Of a stretch of DNA of 64,000 bases, positions 1-12,900 are shown one piece after another. Both the position numbers and the translations under genes were made by a program. The stretch's first letter is position 1. Every line of letters begins with the position of its first letter. This stretch comes from Amaranthus tricolor. Taxonomy: Eukaryota > Streptophyta > Magnoliopsida > Caryophyllales > Amaranthaceae. Under the pieces are notes generated by a model. The model had not been told where the DNA came from and did not search any database. It saw nothing but the letters and a program-made list of their open reading frames with translations. The stretch is taken from NCBI RefSeq assembly GCF_026212465.1, contig NC_080062.1, forward strand, positions 10,792,217-10,856,216, written 5' to 3'.

Positions 1-863
1 CAACTGCTTGCAATTTTGGCTTGCAACAAACCCAGTGATCACTGTCAGCAGGGAGCAGGTGCAAACTGGCCTATGCGGGCATGTGAGGTTCAGATTTTTC
101 AGGGTTCTGCAATTTTGGGGTTATGGCTTCTGTCCAAGCATAAATCATGTGTATGGAGACATTCCTAAATTTTAGGGTTCAGATTTTCTATTTTACATTG
201 CTTAAAATGTATATGGAGACATTCCTAATTTGTTTATTGGATGTGAAAGAACAAGCATGAATCATGTAAGAAAGTATAAAGCAGTTCTGTCATGATCACG
301 AGAAAAAATCATTTTTTCAGTCCTTTATGCGTAAGTGTGAAAAATTACGTGAATGCATAACCTCTATCATGCATATAAATATGGAGCAGCATCTATAAAA
401 ATTATTTTCTGTGTACGAAATCACAAACAGAGAGAAATACAAAAACAACATCCCATTACCCCAATGCTTTACGTGACTCCCCCTAGGGAGGGGTTTGGGA
501 GTGTCGGATGAATGCAACCTTACCCTTAATAATGATAAAACTAATAAAGAGGTTGTTTCTGATAGACTCTTGGTAGCAAACATCATATGCAACTTCATAT
601 AAACAAAAAGTGCACATGATTTAATGAGTCATTTTACTTTAGTCTATTATAATCCGAAACCAAAGAACTATGTTAGTTAATACTTAATAGCACAGTCTTA
701 AATTTTATAATAGAGATTCCTTCAGTTATAGTGATGTCTCCTAAGTTATCCATGATAAACTTTAAAATATGAGACTTCTGATTAGAAATATTTACTCATT
801 TCCTTCAATTTCATATTGGTATTCACATTCTAGTTAAAGGAAATCAGAAATGAACACAAGTAC
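1..863. other. Intron sequence of the ALA2-like gene, no feature recognised
   Basis: It is AT-rich with no exon matching the next part of ALA2. A minus-strand 93-codon open frame near 317-598 shows no family resemblance and is treated as chance. Confidence 0.6.
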
Positions 864-984
864 CAGGGCATATAAAATTGCAAGAAAGGGCAATCTGAAT
901 AGCAGTGCTTTGCTTGTCTCCAGTTAGCATCCAAAAGTTAATTCCAGCTTTTCTGAGAGTTTCAATCGTTTCAGGCACCCCGTA
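864..984 (-). CDS. ALA2: ALA2-like coding exon 15 (last exon in window)
   Basis: It encodes [20 protein letters not shown], then [24 protein letters not shown] is the P-domain hinge motif. It ends at CCTG|GTACTT. No further exon is recognisable in bases 1-863, which read as intron. Confidence 0.92.
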
Positions 985-3900
985 CTGCAAAAACACAAAG
1001 GTAACTCATGAACAGGTGTACAATGACGGCTTTACACACTTTCTTTTTTCATCCTTCCTTTTCCTTCAAAATAAATGACAAACACTTCCCCTAAAGAGAC
1101 AAATAATGTATCAAAAAGTGGTCTAGATGACTTCGGAGAAAAAGACATTTGCAAGGGGGGGGGGGGGGGGGGGGGCGGGAGAAAAAAATTTCTGTGACAC
1201 CCCTCAGAGTCACAGTTTCGAAAACAGTTTAGATCATGGATTTGTGAGCTGCTTTTGATACAAGAAAAAGCCATATCCACGCTTTGCTTCTCCAGGCTTG
1301 TACAATCAACTTCTTTAATGAAAATACTTCAGCATACCCTTCTTTTAAATTCCACCATTTGACTCTTCCTTGTCCTTGATTTTATACTAGTGCAGGCTTG
1401 CTTGCATATGAATAGGAGTTTGTGTTGAGTTACAACACATTTACATAGTATGACCTTATAGTTTAGGACACTTCTCCTATAATTTCACCTATTTAAGAAA
1501 TAATCATTTAGTGTAGCATTCTCTCCAGTTTATTATTAATCAAGATGTAATCAATTCGGGTAGCAAAATCTAAAAAGACTCCTTTGAAATCTCCATGGAC
1601 ACTCTCAAAGCCACTTTTCTCTACCTAACAACCAATGTAAAACTTTTAGGATGTTGGGATACTTTGCATCACAAAATCTAACTCCTCCCAAAATTTACTT
1701 TTGAGTGTTTCCTCTACTCGCACGTAAGGCGTATGCGCTGATGACATCAATAGTTTTTCTTTCAGTTCCATACACAAGCTTCACCATCATAGTTCTTTTA
1801 TTTATTCTATACACCTCATCATTTACTATCTTCTCATACAAAGTAATTCAAACTTCAGAAAACCCACGACAAATGAAAGCCAAAAGAATTATAGAAACGC
1901 ATGTTATATCACCAAAATAAAAATCTCTAAAAATAGGGTTCATACCTGCAAATGGTCCTCTATTGCAGTTACGCCAAGGATTTCAAGGTCACGCTCTATT
2001 ATTTGGCATACTTCAGCTATCCGCCACTGCAAATTAATAAAATAAATTAAAGGATTAGATGGAAACGTAATAGGCAGACAATGATGAGATGCTGAGTTAC
2101 CTCCCTATCAACCAAAGTGCTGTTGGCCTCCTTAAACATCACAGACCATTCATGATATTCATCCTCCTTAAGCTCGCGACAGGCCAAGCATAATGTCCGC
2201 AATCCTAACTGAGCATAGAGCTCAACGGCTTCGGCAAATGTCCTTAGATGTTGACCTGTTTTCAGTATGCTTAGAATCAGTAGAGTAGAAAAAGTTGATT
2301 TCATTTCTACAATGATAACAAAAAGAAATGGATGTAGTCCCGAGTAGTTATCTGAGGAGGTCAAAATGCATGCATCTCTAAAAAAGATACGTATGGAACA
2401 ATGATGAGAGAATTTCCATATTAAAAATCTAACAACATTACAACAATAACAATAAAATTTTTTTAAAGAAAGATAAATTCGTCGTTCCAAAGCTAACCTA
2501 ACAACAACATAACATCGATGGTCATCCACATGGATTCTTCTTTTCCATTCAGTCTGATTTTCTACCATCTCAATTTGTAACTCTAGATTCTTCATATCCT
2601 TTTTACTCCTGTCCTCCAAGTTTCTTTGGTCTTCCTCACCCTCTTTTTGTATGTCGCCCTAGCTCCAACTTTCTACCGGTTCGCTAATATCCCGTCTTTG
2701 CACATACCCTAACCATCATAAATGATTCTCTTTCATCTTTTACTCAATATTTGCAACTCATAAACCATTTTTTATATCTTTGTTTGAAATTTTATCCCTC
2801 AAGGTATGTATGCCCACTCATCCATCTAAACATTCTCATTCCGCTACTCCCATCTTTCTACTATAATCCATTCGATAAGCACAGCATTCTGATCCATACG
2901 CTAGTCTAATAATCATTCGATAAAACTTGCTCTTTATCTTTAAGGGAACACAACGATCACATAATATTCCAGCAGCTCTTCATTTTTGGCACCCAAAATA
3001 AATTCTATGAATCACATTTTGTTGGATATCCCCACTACTCAGAAATAAGAAACTTAGGTATTTTGAAGCATCCAAACCTAAACAATCTTATTTTCATAGT
3101 TAAAAAAAAAGAAAATAGGAAAATAATAGAAAATAACCTGTTACTTAAGGATTCAACATAATAAATATAGAAAACAAGAAGCTGTTGTACCAGAATTAGC
3201 ACAAGGAAAAATTGCTTCATCAGCCCCTTTTGACAATAGGATAATTTTCCCATTCTGGTAATCTTTTACTATTACTGACATTCTCTTCCTATCAGATGTG
3301 AATTCCAGTACATCTAAAAGTTCATATCGTCTCAACGAACCATTGCAATTGATCTCTGCAGAAAGGATTTTGGTTACAACAGAGTCTTGCAGTAACAGAA
3401 ATGCCGGATATGTACTTCAGGATTAGAAAAGAAAAAATCGATACCGAGAATATTGGAAGACTTATTTATTAGAACCATATGCAAGTGAGCAGCAGCTTGA
3501 ACTAGGGCCTCTTCATCCTGAGATTGTGCCTTGTAAACAATATCTCCACTCTTGCTGAAGAATGAGTAAAGACGAAAACATAGTTTTAGTAAAGCTGAAC
3601 TAATTCCAATTTCAGCAGTACAGATTTACAAAGATAGAAAATTAATTCGGATGAGATTAAGTTTGACTTAGACATAACCTTTTTGTTGGTATAACTGTAT
3701 TACATATGGCCATGACAGTTAGAAATCTGATAATATCAGATGAATTACAGACAACAGCATCAAGAAGTGCAGCATCTGTCACCAGCATAGCTAAATTAAT
3801 ATTCAGGTGGTCAATAATAGACATAGAACCAACACACAACAACAATTTCAAAGACTTAATCCAATTACACGATAAAAACAAGCAAATTTAGAGGTTTTCC

Positions 3901-6900
3901 ACCACGTAACACATATTACGGGTCTTTTACTGAACTATCGATTTTTTATCCCAAATTGTATCTCAAATGCTATAGTCTGAACAATTTTATAAATACATTG
4001 CTTAAAAGATTAATTTATCTCTTTAGTTCATCGACTTTGTTTCCATTCCCATTACTCTCATTTCATCCTCTCTCATTTGCATCTTTGGAATTCAACAATC
4101 CCTTGTCCGATTAAGATACCACTAGAAAACATTTTTATTTGACTAAATGGAAAGACTTCTGTAATTTCAAAGTCCATTCATTTTCGAAAAAATTTAGGAA
4201 AATTCCACGTGGTAACCCTGAAGTATTGGAATTTCCACGTGGTAAGCAAAGCTTTTTTAAAATCCACGCGGTAGCCCTGAGGTTTACCCAATTAAACCTC
4301 TGTGCCCTTTTTACCTATAAAACGTTTGAAAACCATGTATTAGTAAGGATGCCTTGGTTCTGAGATTGAATACATCGAAAAACACTCCAAAGATTACATT
4401 TCCCCTATTTTCCTAACCCTAATTCCCCAATTTTTCTAATTTTCTAACCCCTATTTCCTTAACCCTAATTCCCCAAATTCGAAACAAAAATTCATTGAAA
4501 CACACTCCAAAGATCACAAATTAGGGTTAGAGAAATAGGGTAAATATGATCTTTGGAGTGTGTTTCGATGTATTCAATCTCAGAACCAAAGCATCCTTAC
4601 TAATAGACGATTTCCAAATGTTTCATAGGTAAAAAGGTCATGGAGGTTTAATTGGGTAAACTTTAGAGTTACCACGTGGATTTTAAAAATGCTTTAGTTA
4701 CCACGTGGAAAACCCAATACCTTAGGGTCAAGAAGTGGAATTTCTCAAAATTTTATTATAAGTAGGCTTCTAGGTTAGTGATCCTCTATAGGTTTAAAAA
4801 CCAAATTTCTGGAAATTCAAAGGCTCATTTGATTTATTTTAGACTGAAGAATCATAACTGTAATTTTCAAGAGCAGGGTTCATGTATGAATATCCATAAA
4901 TATTTTCATTTTCAATAACTTTGGTTACTTAGGGAAGTAGTTACAAGATTAAATTACTTGAAAGCCGTGTAAAGATTGAATCCTTCTTCCTACATCCTCA
5001 TGATCCGGAGGGGGCAGGCCAGAAATCTAGTTGTTTATGATGAAGAAAACGGCATAAGATTAGACAATGAAATCTATTCTAGCAAAAGGCCCCATTGGAG
5101 GAGCACTTTCATGGGAATATTCTCACCAAGAAATCAATATTAGCATCCTCAGTTGTCCACACGGTTATATGTGTATTTGCAATATGTCAACCTTTTTTTC
5201 TTCCTTCCAAACACATTTTTGCGCAATGTGATACCCTAGATTTAGCTTGCAAAGGGATTGATAGACTACTCATCTCAACAAGGTGCATCATCTTTTCATG
5301 GATCCATTTGCTAAGAGCTCCACAGTTAAGCGTGCTTGGTGGGGAGCAATCTAAGGATGGGTGACCTCCTAGGAAGTTTTCCTGGGTGCGCACGAGTGAG
5401 GCCAAAGTTCGCTGGAAAGACTTGTGTAGGTTTGTGGGGCCAGTCTACAGTCTCCATGAGTAGTCACCGGTGGTCCAAGGGGTCGGGGTATTACAGTTGG
5501 TATCAGAGCAACCCTGCGACCGTGGCTGATTGTGTGTTCAGTGCACCTAGCGGGAGAAAAAATCCTGAAACTACAGTCCAACGAGGACGTTGTGTTCCTA
5601 AGTGGGGGTAAGTGTGATACCCCAGATTTAGCTTGAAAAGGGATTGATAGACTACTCATATCAACAAGGTGCATCTTCTTTTCATGGTAACCCATTTGCT
5701 AAGAACTCCACAGTTAAGTGTGCTTGGTGGGTAGCAATCTTAGGATAGGTGACCTCCTAGGAAGTTTTCCTGGGTGCGCACAAGTGAGGCCAAAGTGCGC
5801 TAGAAAGACTTGTGTTGGTTTGTGTGGCCAGTCTACAGTCTCCATGAGTAGTCACCGGCAGTCTGAAGGGCCGGGGTGTTACACGCAGTTCCTTTCGTAA
5901 GTCGAATAATTTATTATAGAGCTATACATAACTAAAAACTATAAAAAAATTAATATTATGAAAATATGCGATAAGACGATTAAAACAAGATCTCACATGA
6001 CTATATTTTTTCTCGTATAGTTACCGCAATATGTAAATTGTCAAATACCATAGAATGATGAGCAGTGCAAAAGTTGGTTTGAGTGAAGTAATAAAGAACA
6101 TAGGAAGTATAATTTTACTGAAATGTAAGATATTATTGTTCTAAGTCGTGTATAAGAGACCATATTGAGAGAGATACTCTAACTGAAAAACTTGATGAAA
6201 CATCAGCCATTATTTTCTCAATCTACTTAAACAAAATAAATAATTTGAAGCCCTTTTTTGTTAAATGTTCACTACATAGCCTTTAAACAATAACCCACAG
6301 AGGCTATCCTAAGAATCACCCCTGGGAATCACAAATTTCCAACTACAAGCACGATAAACATATGAATGCCACAATGAAATTCGAATACTCGATATTATAT
6401 AGTCAACTCAAAAACTAAAAGAACAAAAAACTAATTGATCAAAAACAGTACATCACAATTCATAGATAGTCATAGTAGAACAAATTTAATGTGAAAAACA
6501 AACCTTTAATAGCGTCCCCACTCTCATTCCCATAGAAAATCCCACCAATGCAACACTTCTTGAAGACCATTTTGTTCTCTGTTAATGTACCAGTTTTATC
6601 AGTCAAGATGTATTCAACTTGACCCAAGTCTTCACTTATTGCGGTACTGCAAAATAAACACACAAGTATATTTCAAGATCTTCGGATGATGAATTTTTGT
6701 GGAAGTACACAAATTTTATCTTACTTTGCAGCATGAGAGGGAACACCTGTTTCTTGGTCAAAAATTTCAAGATCCCAGTCAATAAACTTTGCATATAAAC
6801 TCTTAACAAGGTCAAGAGATACCTGCCATAAATAAAACAAAAAAACTTCATGTTCAATATTTGCAGCAAGTTTTTTCATGGGAAATTCCGCATGGTAGCA

Positions 6901-9900
6901 TCGAACTTTCATGAAACGCTAGTGGTAACACTTTTGTAAGATTTTTCCACATGGTAGCATCTAGTTTATACCTTATCTAATTGCCGTAGCATTTTCCGTT
7001 AAATTCGTGTTAATTTCCGTTTAATTCACCATTTTGACGTTTCTACCCTTAAGTGTTGGTTGTTGTCTTTATAATTTTCCCTAAACATGTGAGAGCGTTG
7101 ATGAATTAAACGGTGAATTAAACGTCAAAATTGTGAATTAAACATTTGAGAGTATAAAAATAGTTTAGGGCAAATTATAAAGACAATAACCAACACTTAA
7201 TAAAGGTATAAACGTCAAAATGGTGAATTAAACATTTGAGAGCATAAAAATAGTTTAGGGTAAATTATAAAGACAATAACCAACAATTAATAAGGGTAGA
7301 AACGTCAAAATGGTGAATTAAACGGAAATTGACAGGAATTTAACGGAAAATGCTATGGCAGTTAGATAAGGCATAAGCTGGATGCTACCATGTGGACAAA
7401 TCTTATAAAAGTGCTGCCACTGGCGTTTCATGAAAGTTCAATACTACCATGTAGAATTTCCTTTTTTTCATCTACACAAGCATACATGTTGATCTAACTC
7501 CGATGTGAGCAAGTTTTATGAAGTTAAGCAATCTCAGACATTGAAATGTTTGTATCATCAAAATTTCAGTTATCAACTTATAGCATGACTAATTGACTAT
7601 TGATGGTATGCCATCAATCAACATATTTTCATCTATTCATCACTTCGCATTATAATACTGGCTCCATTTCAATGAAAATGTCACATTTGCTTTTTTTTAA
7701 CACTATTCATCAATCACTCTTAATCAGTATTTCTCCATCTGTTTTTCACTTCACATTATAATACTCCCTCCAACTCAATAGAGTTATCTCATTTGCTTTT
7801 TTGACACTTCATCTATCTATGAGTTATTAGATTTTCTTTGATTCATCTCAATGTAAATTGTATTCATATCAACTTTCAATAATTTTCAATTATGAACAAT
7901 TAGAGATATTTAGGATTGAATTAGTGCATTGGCAAACGAGAAAAAAAAATGAGGCAAATTCATTGAGTAGAAAGGAGTACAAGTTATGGTATTTCCTTAT
8001 CATTTTATACAATTAAAAGATAGAATTAGTTCACTTCTTCCAATGGAACTCAAGGATATAATTTGTAATACCAGATACTAATCGTGGACAATAGTCCCTA
8101 GATGCTAGTATGCTACTTACTAAAAAAACATTGCAAAATCTTCCAAAAATTATACAAAAACAAAAACACAACAAAAAAACTTTTAACAAAATTCTTTTTG
8201 GTTTTTCTTAAGACTCAACCATGATCAAGAAACCACAAAGGAGAGACTTTAGTAACTATCTTGTCAATCAAAAAGACAGACAACTTCGTAAAAGAGATTT
8301 GAGTACTTTTGTACTGCCAAGGCAAACATAATTAGACAAGGCATCACAAATTTGAAGAACACGCAGTGAAGAAAAGCATAAAAGCAATAAGAATGAAATA
8401 GTTACAGAAGTATCTATTTACTTGCAAAGGAATAGAAAAAGTAAGATAGATAAGTTAGAATATAATGAAACAACTTAATTCACAAAAGAATTAGCAAAGG
8501 AAAAACGAAATAGGAGCCCCTGCTTTGTATTCCAGAAGAAAACACTCCAAAACAATATACAATCTCATAAGAGAGAGATTCATGAAAGAGGCAAAAGGAT
8601 AAAACAACTAAGATAAAATAAAGAGAGGGAACACATCTAAGACAAAACAAATGCAATAAATGACAGAGCCATTGCATACATATACCAAGACACATTTAAG
8701 AAGTTGATCAGCCATACAGAAAGTATGTAGCTGCTTCCAAAATTAGCATTGTTTTGTTAGGTAGTAAACTAGTAAGTCAAAAAATCCGAATTCAGGTGTA
8801 AGACAATATATGAGGTTATTGTAATCAAATTTACGGGATAGTGTCCCAGATAGATTATGAATATTCCCAATAGGTAATGAATTTAGGGGCAAAAAGTTTT
8901 GTATATAATAAATTTTCATGTCATCAGTGGCACTTTCTCTCTAGCAACATAAGCCATAGCACATCCAAAAAGAATATAGTATTTCTTACATTTGACTGTG
9001 TGAATTTCAACTTCATTTATGCAATTTAGCTTACAACCACAGAAGTACAATTCAGATTCAGCTATTTATGGCTTTGGCTATGTGCCTATGTTCAAATCAC
9101 AAGGCATGGTTCAAGAAATGGGGAATCATAATAGTTGAAGATTCTTCTTTGGAGATGGGTTAAGTCAGCTTCTTTTAATCAATTTTGATGAAGATAAATT
9201 CCTATTGGACCTAGAGAGAGAGACAGAGAAAAAACAAGAGAAAAGAAAACACGTCAAAAGAGAATCCAAAGTCCTTCACGAAACCTAAGCTAACGTTGCA
9301 AACAGCCTGTGCTACACATCAAATGAAGAGAACTTACAGAAAGATAACATACATATAATTATGTGCAGACGTCTTTAAATAACACCAATTCAACACTAAA
9401 AACCTAGATAAATAAAAAGTTATCGAACACATGAACTGCATAAGAAAATTCCTTTTTAATCACCCTAAACAGCCATACTTCACTTTTAAGATGCTCATGA
9501 GTAACTGCCCTTTTATTGTGAAATTCAATGAGTTCATGAGAGTTGACCAAGTGTGTTGTTGCATTGTGAATTTTAATGACTCCATGGGTAGTAGAAGGAG
9601 AACCACAAGAATTTCCAAAAGGGAGTTCATGATTACAACACAAGTATTTGTATGGGTAACTAAAAATTAATTCAACATTAGCTGCCCAAGCCTAAGTGCT
9701 TATGTGGGCTTCAAGCGTGATTTTTAATATAGGACATTTAACTTCACCATAAACCAACCTTAGACTAGTGTTCGGCAGTTCAATAAATAGAAAAGTGAAA
9801 TCAGCTTCAGTCAGAAAAAAATAAGTTTTATTCAAAAAAAAATCAGTCTTAAATCCACTAAATTCATTAACAAATATCAATCAGCCAAATTCAGTATTAA

Positions 9901-12900
9901 TTAGCAAGTTAAGAAATAGTAAATCAAAAGAAAAGGCAAGGAATTAGTAAAAAAAAAAAAAGGTTCACTTCACTAAAAATTAAAAACCACTGGAGTCAGA
10001 GCTAATGTTTCTAAGATTCTCCGCTCATGGCAAGGATCAGAGGGTTGAAAAGGAAAAATGACCAATATTCGATGCCCAACACTAAAGTTTTCAATAAAAG
10101 AATGCATTGGAGATTCTACAAGCATTTTTATTTAGCTTATCATGGACCAATACAAGGATCATTCATGCTCAAATGCCCAACAAAAAAAACCAACCGTTGA
10201 GAGAGGGTATCATTTAAGAACAATACTCAAGAAACCAAGCTATATCAAAATTTCCAACGAATTAATATTAGTTACATACCTTTATAGAAATGGGTATCAT
10301 TATGGAGCATAGCAGCTCAAACCGTAAAGGAATCACCAACAGTTCATACCATGGGCCCTCATCAGGATATTGAACATACCATTGCTGCCAGTGGAACGCG
10401 GAAAAAAGAATTGTAAGCCATTCACTAAGTTACAGATTAGTAAATGCAGTTGTGTTTATTTGTGCATGTCAATGTCAAAATCATTACAAAAATAGACAAT
10501 GCTCAGACAGATAATATATATGCAAGCAAAAGCTCACCTTTCTTGCTTCAGTATCTTTCCAGACATTTCCAGCTACACCTAAAACAGTCACAACCACAAT
10601 CTGGAAAACAAATATTGCTCCTGTCAACTTATCAATCATGGCATCAACAGCAGTTAACTTGGGTTCTGGGACTCCACGACTCATTCCGAGCTTTGTCTCA
10701 TTGCCTAGAAAGAGAAAATTGAGGTAACAGACATTAGAAATCCTTCTTTCCGAACCCTTTGTGAAGCAATGCTTCAAGTAGTTGAAAGCAAGAATTAAAT
10801 TTTCAAGGCCTTATTCACATCAGCTAATCCCCAAATTCTTAATATTTGTCAAATATGACATTTAACAGGTCCCTTCACATCTAGTATATATATAAACAAA
10901 TAGAAGATGCTATATGTCCTCTTACAAACCACATAAGCGTGCCATGACACAATACATTTATTCAAATACTAATGAGTGGTGATTATTGCCAAAACAGTGC
11001 ACTAAATTGAAAAGACAAAAATCGTACCCAAAAAAAAAAAACTAATTAAGAAAGTGAGACAAACAAATAAGGTATGGAGTATCTTTGGTAGTTTATTGAG
11101 AATAAAATATAATTTTTCCTAACTATTTTGCATTTTCTGTTTTTATGAAATCGATAATATAAGAATGGGCAGCCCCAAAGTGTCCTCAGAGAGCGAGTGT
11201 CATGGAAAAAACCCACCATTACACCCTAGACGCTTTACTAGGCTGCCCCTTTATAGATTTTCAATTTCATAGAAACAAAAATATGCGAAAAAATAGTAAG
11301 AAAATGATATATTTCATTCTCAATAAACTGCTAAAGATACTCCCCACTTACTATTTGTGTTTGTCTCACACTGTTAATGAGGTTGTATTTTTTTCTCCCA
11401 TTTTCGCCTTTTCCATTGCAATTTTTCTTGCAAAAAACCACCAATTTTCACTTTTTCCATCCATTTTCCATATTGCTAAAATCTCTCAGCCACTCTATAA
11501 GTCTCAGTTTCTTTATTTCCTGTCTTTTTCCACTTGATATTTGATAGTTTCAAAAAAGTGTGAAAAGGGTCCCTACCTTAACAGAAATACGAAATCCAAA
11601 TAATTCCAGAATATTAAATTGTAGAATAGAAAAAGGTTTTGAATGAACTGAAAGCTTACTTCCTGTAACTTTAAGAAAGAAAGAGTATTGAGTTAACATC
11701 ATGTGACGAAAGAAATATTTGTAGAACACCTAGTTTTCATGAAAAAGCTGACTATATTTTTCTTGCAAAGGATAACAAATTCCATGTCTCGAACCATCCT
11801 CCACAAAACCCCTGCTCCCTATTCTCCCTTTCACTCCATTAAAACAGAAGGACAAGTAAAGGAAACACCTCTCTACTTGATATTAACAACGGGAACTTCT
11901 CAGAAGTTACCCACATTCTGGGATATAATGAACTGCTTGTATCCAAAAAGGCCATTAGTTCTATTACATTAAGAGTATTGATGATAGGGAAGATAAATGT
12001 CAAACTGACCAGTGTAGACTGCCACTCCACAAGCCCATTCAGTATTCCTCAGGTAGCATGATTGAAGAAGTGTGTTCTTAATCGTTAAAGGACATAAATC
12101 ATTGTCAATGAAAGGAGGAAATAATCTGAGATTAGCATCAAATCTCATGATATCCTTATCTGGATTAGGGCATTCGATCACCCCCTGCCAAAGGTAAGAA
12201 TATGAAATACATTTACTATAAGATTTTCCTTTAACAACATAAAAGCATAGCTGCACTAAATAAATGAAAATATCATGCCTTTATTTTGTGTAGTAGGTCA
12301 AAGTCTATGCCCATGCATGCTGAAGGAATAACTCTTGTTTTTAGATCCGTTTCACCATCCAATGCAGCAGTCTGTTATTGTACCATAGTAAGAAAAGTCA
12401 ATGCAGTCATAGCATCAAAGCTCAACAAAGATGAGGAATGACAAGTTATTATTCCCAATTGGATTTTAAGGATCTGTGGCTTTACTCCAGTTACACAACT
12501 TTTCTGGTTTCCTCAAATCGTTTTCTACACTCGAAAGCCAATTGGGACTAAATTCAGCCAAATAGTCCCTTTTCCAAAAGGGAAAGTTAACATCATTCCC
12601 CAATAAAATAAGTAAAAAATATGAGGATATCCACAACATTATAATTTACAATCATAGTTCCACAAGAACATTCAAATATCATCTTGCATAAAAAAGGGAA
12701 GGGTTATAGTAGCAACATAGGAAAAGCTGAAATTAAGATAAACATTGAGAAAGTGACGAGTTAAAATCTAGCTTTTAGTGTTTTGAAACTAGCACTAACA
12801 CCACTAATTCTACTAAAGAAGAAACAAATACTAGGACAAAATTTCAATTTATTTTTTCAAAACAGAAGAACAGATTGCTGTTTATTTAGATAACACTAGG

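Larger units (their letters stand above)
5227..5883 (+). mobile_element. Cassandra TRIM retrotransposon (complete, 657 bp)
   Basis: Two direct LTRs (5227-5495 and 5613-5883) flank a 117-bp interior with no protein. A primer-binding site complementary to initiator tRNA-Met (TGGTATCAGAGC) starts 2-3 bases after the 5' LTR, and a purine-rich AGTGGGGGTAAG precedes the 3' LTR. The LTRs begin TGTGATACC and end TTACA, and both contain 5S rRNA-derived sequence, the hallmark of the Cassandra family. The flanks CGCAA and CGCAG are a 4/5 target duplication. It needs another element's proteins to move. It sits in ALA2 intron 9 opposite to the gene's direction. Confidence 0.92.

Noticed and set aside
317..598. 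93-codon minus-strand frame
   Set aside because: It lies in an ALA2 intron, has no known domain and no splice support.
5314..5390. A 5S rRNA gene
   Set aside because: Only the 3' two-thirds is similar and it lies inside paired LTRs with a primer-binding site, so it is the Cassandra-internal 5S-derived block.
8480..8695. Cys/Leu-rich 71-codon minus-strand frame
   Set aside because: It lies in ALA2 intron 7 and reflects AT-rich composition only.
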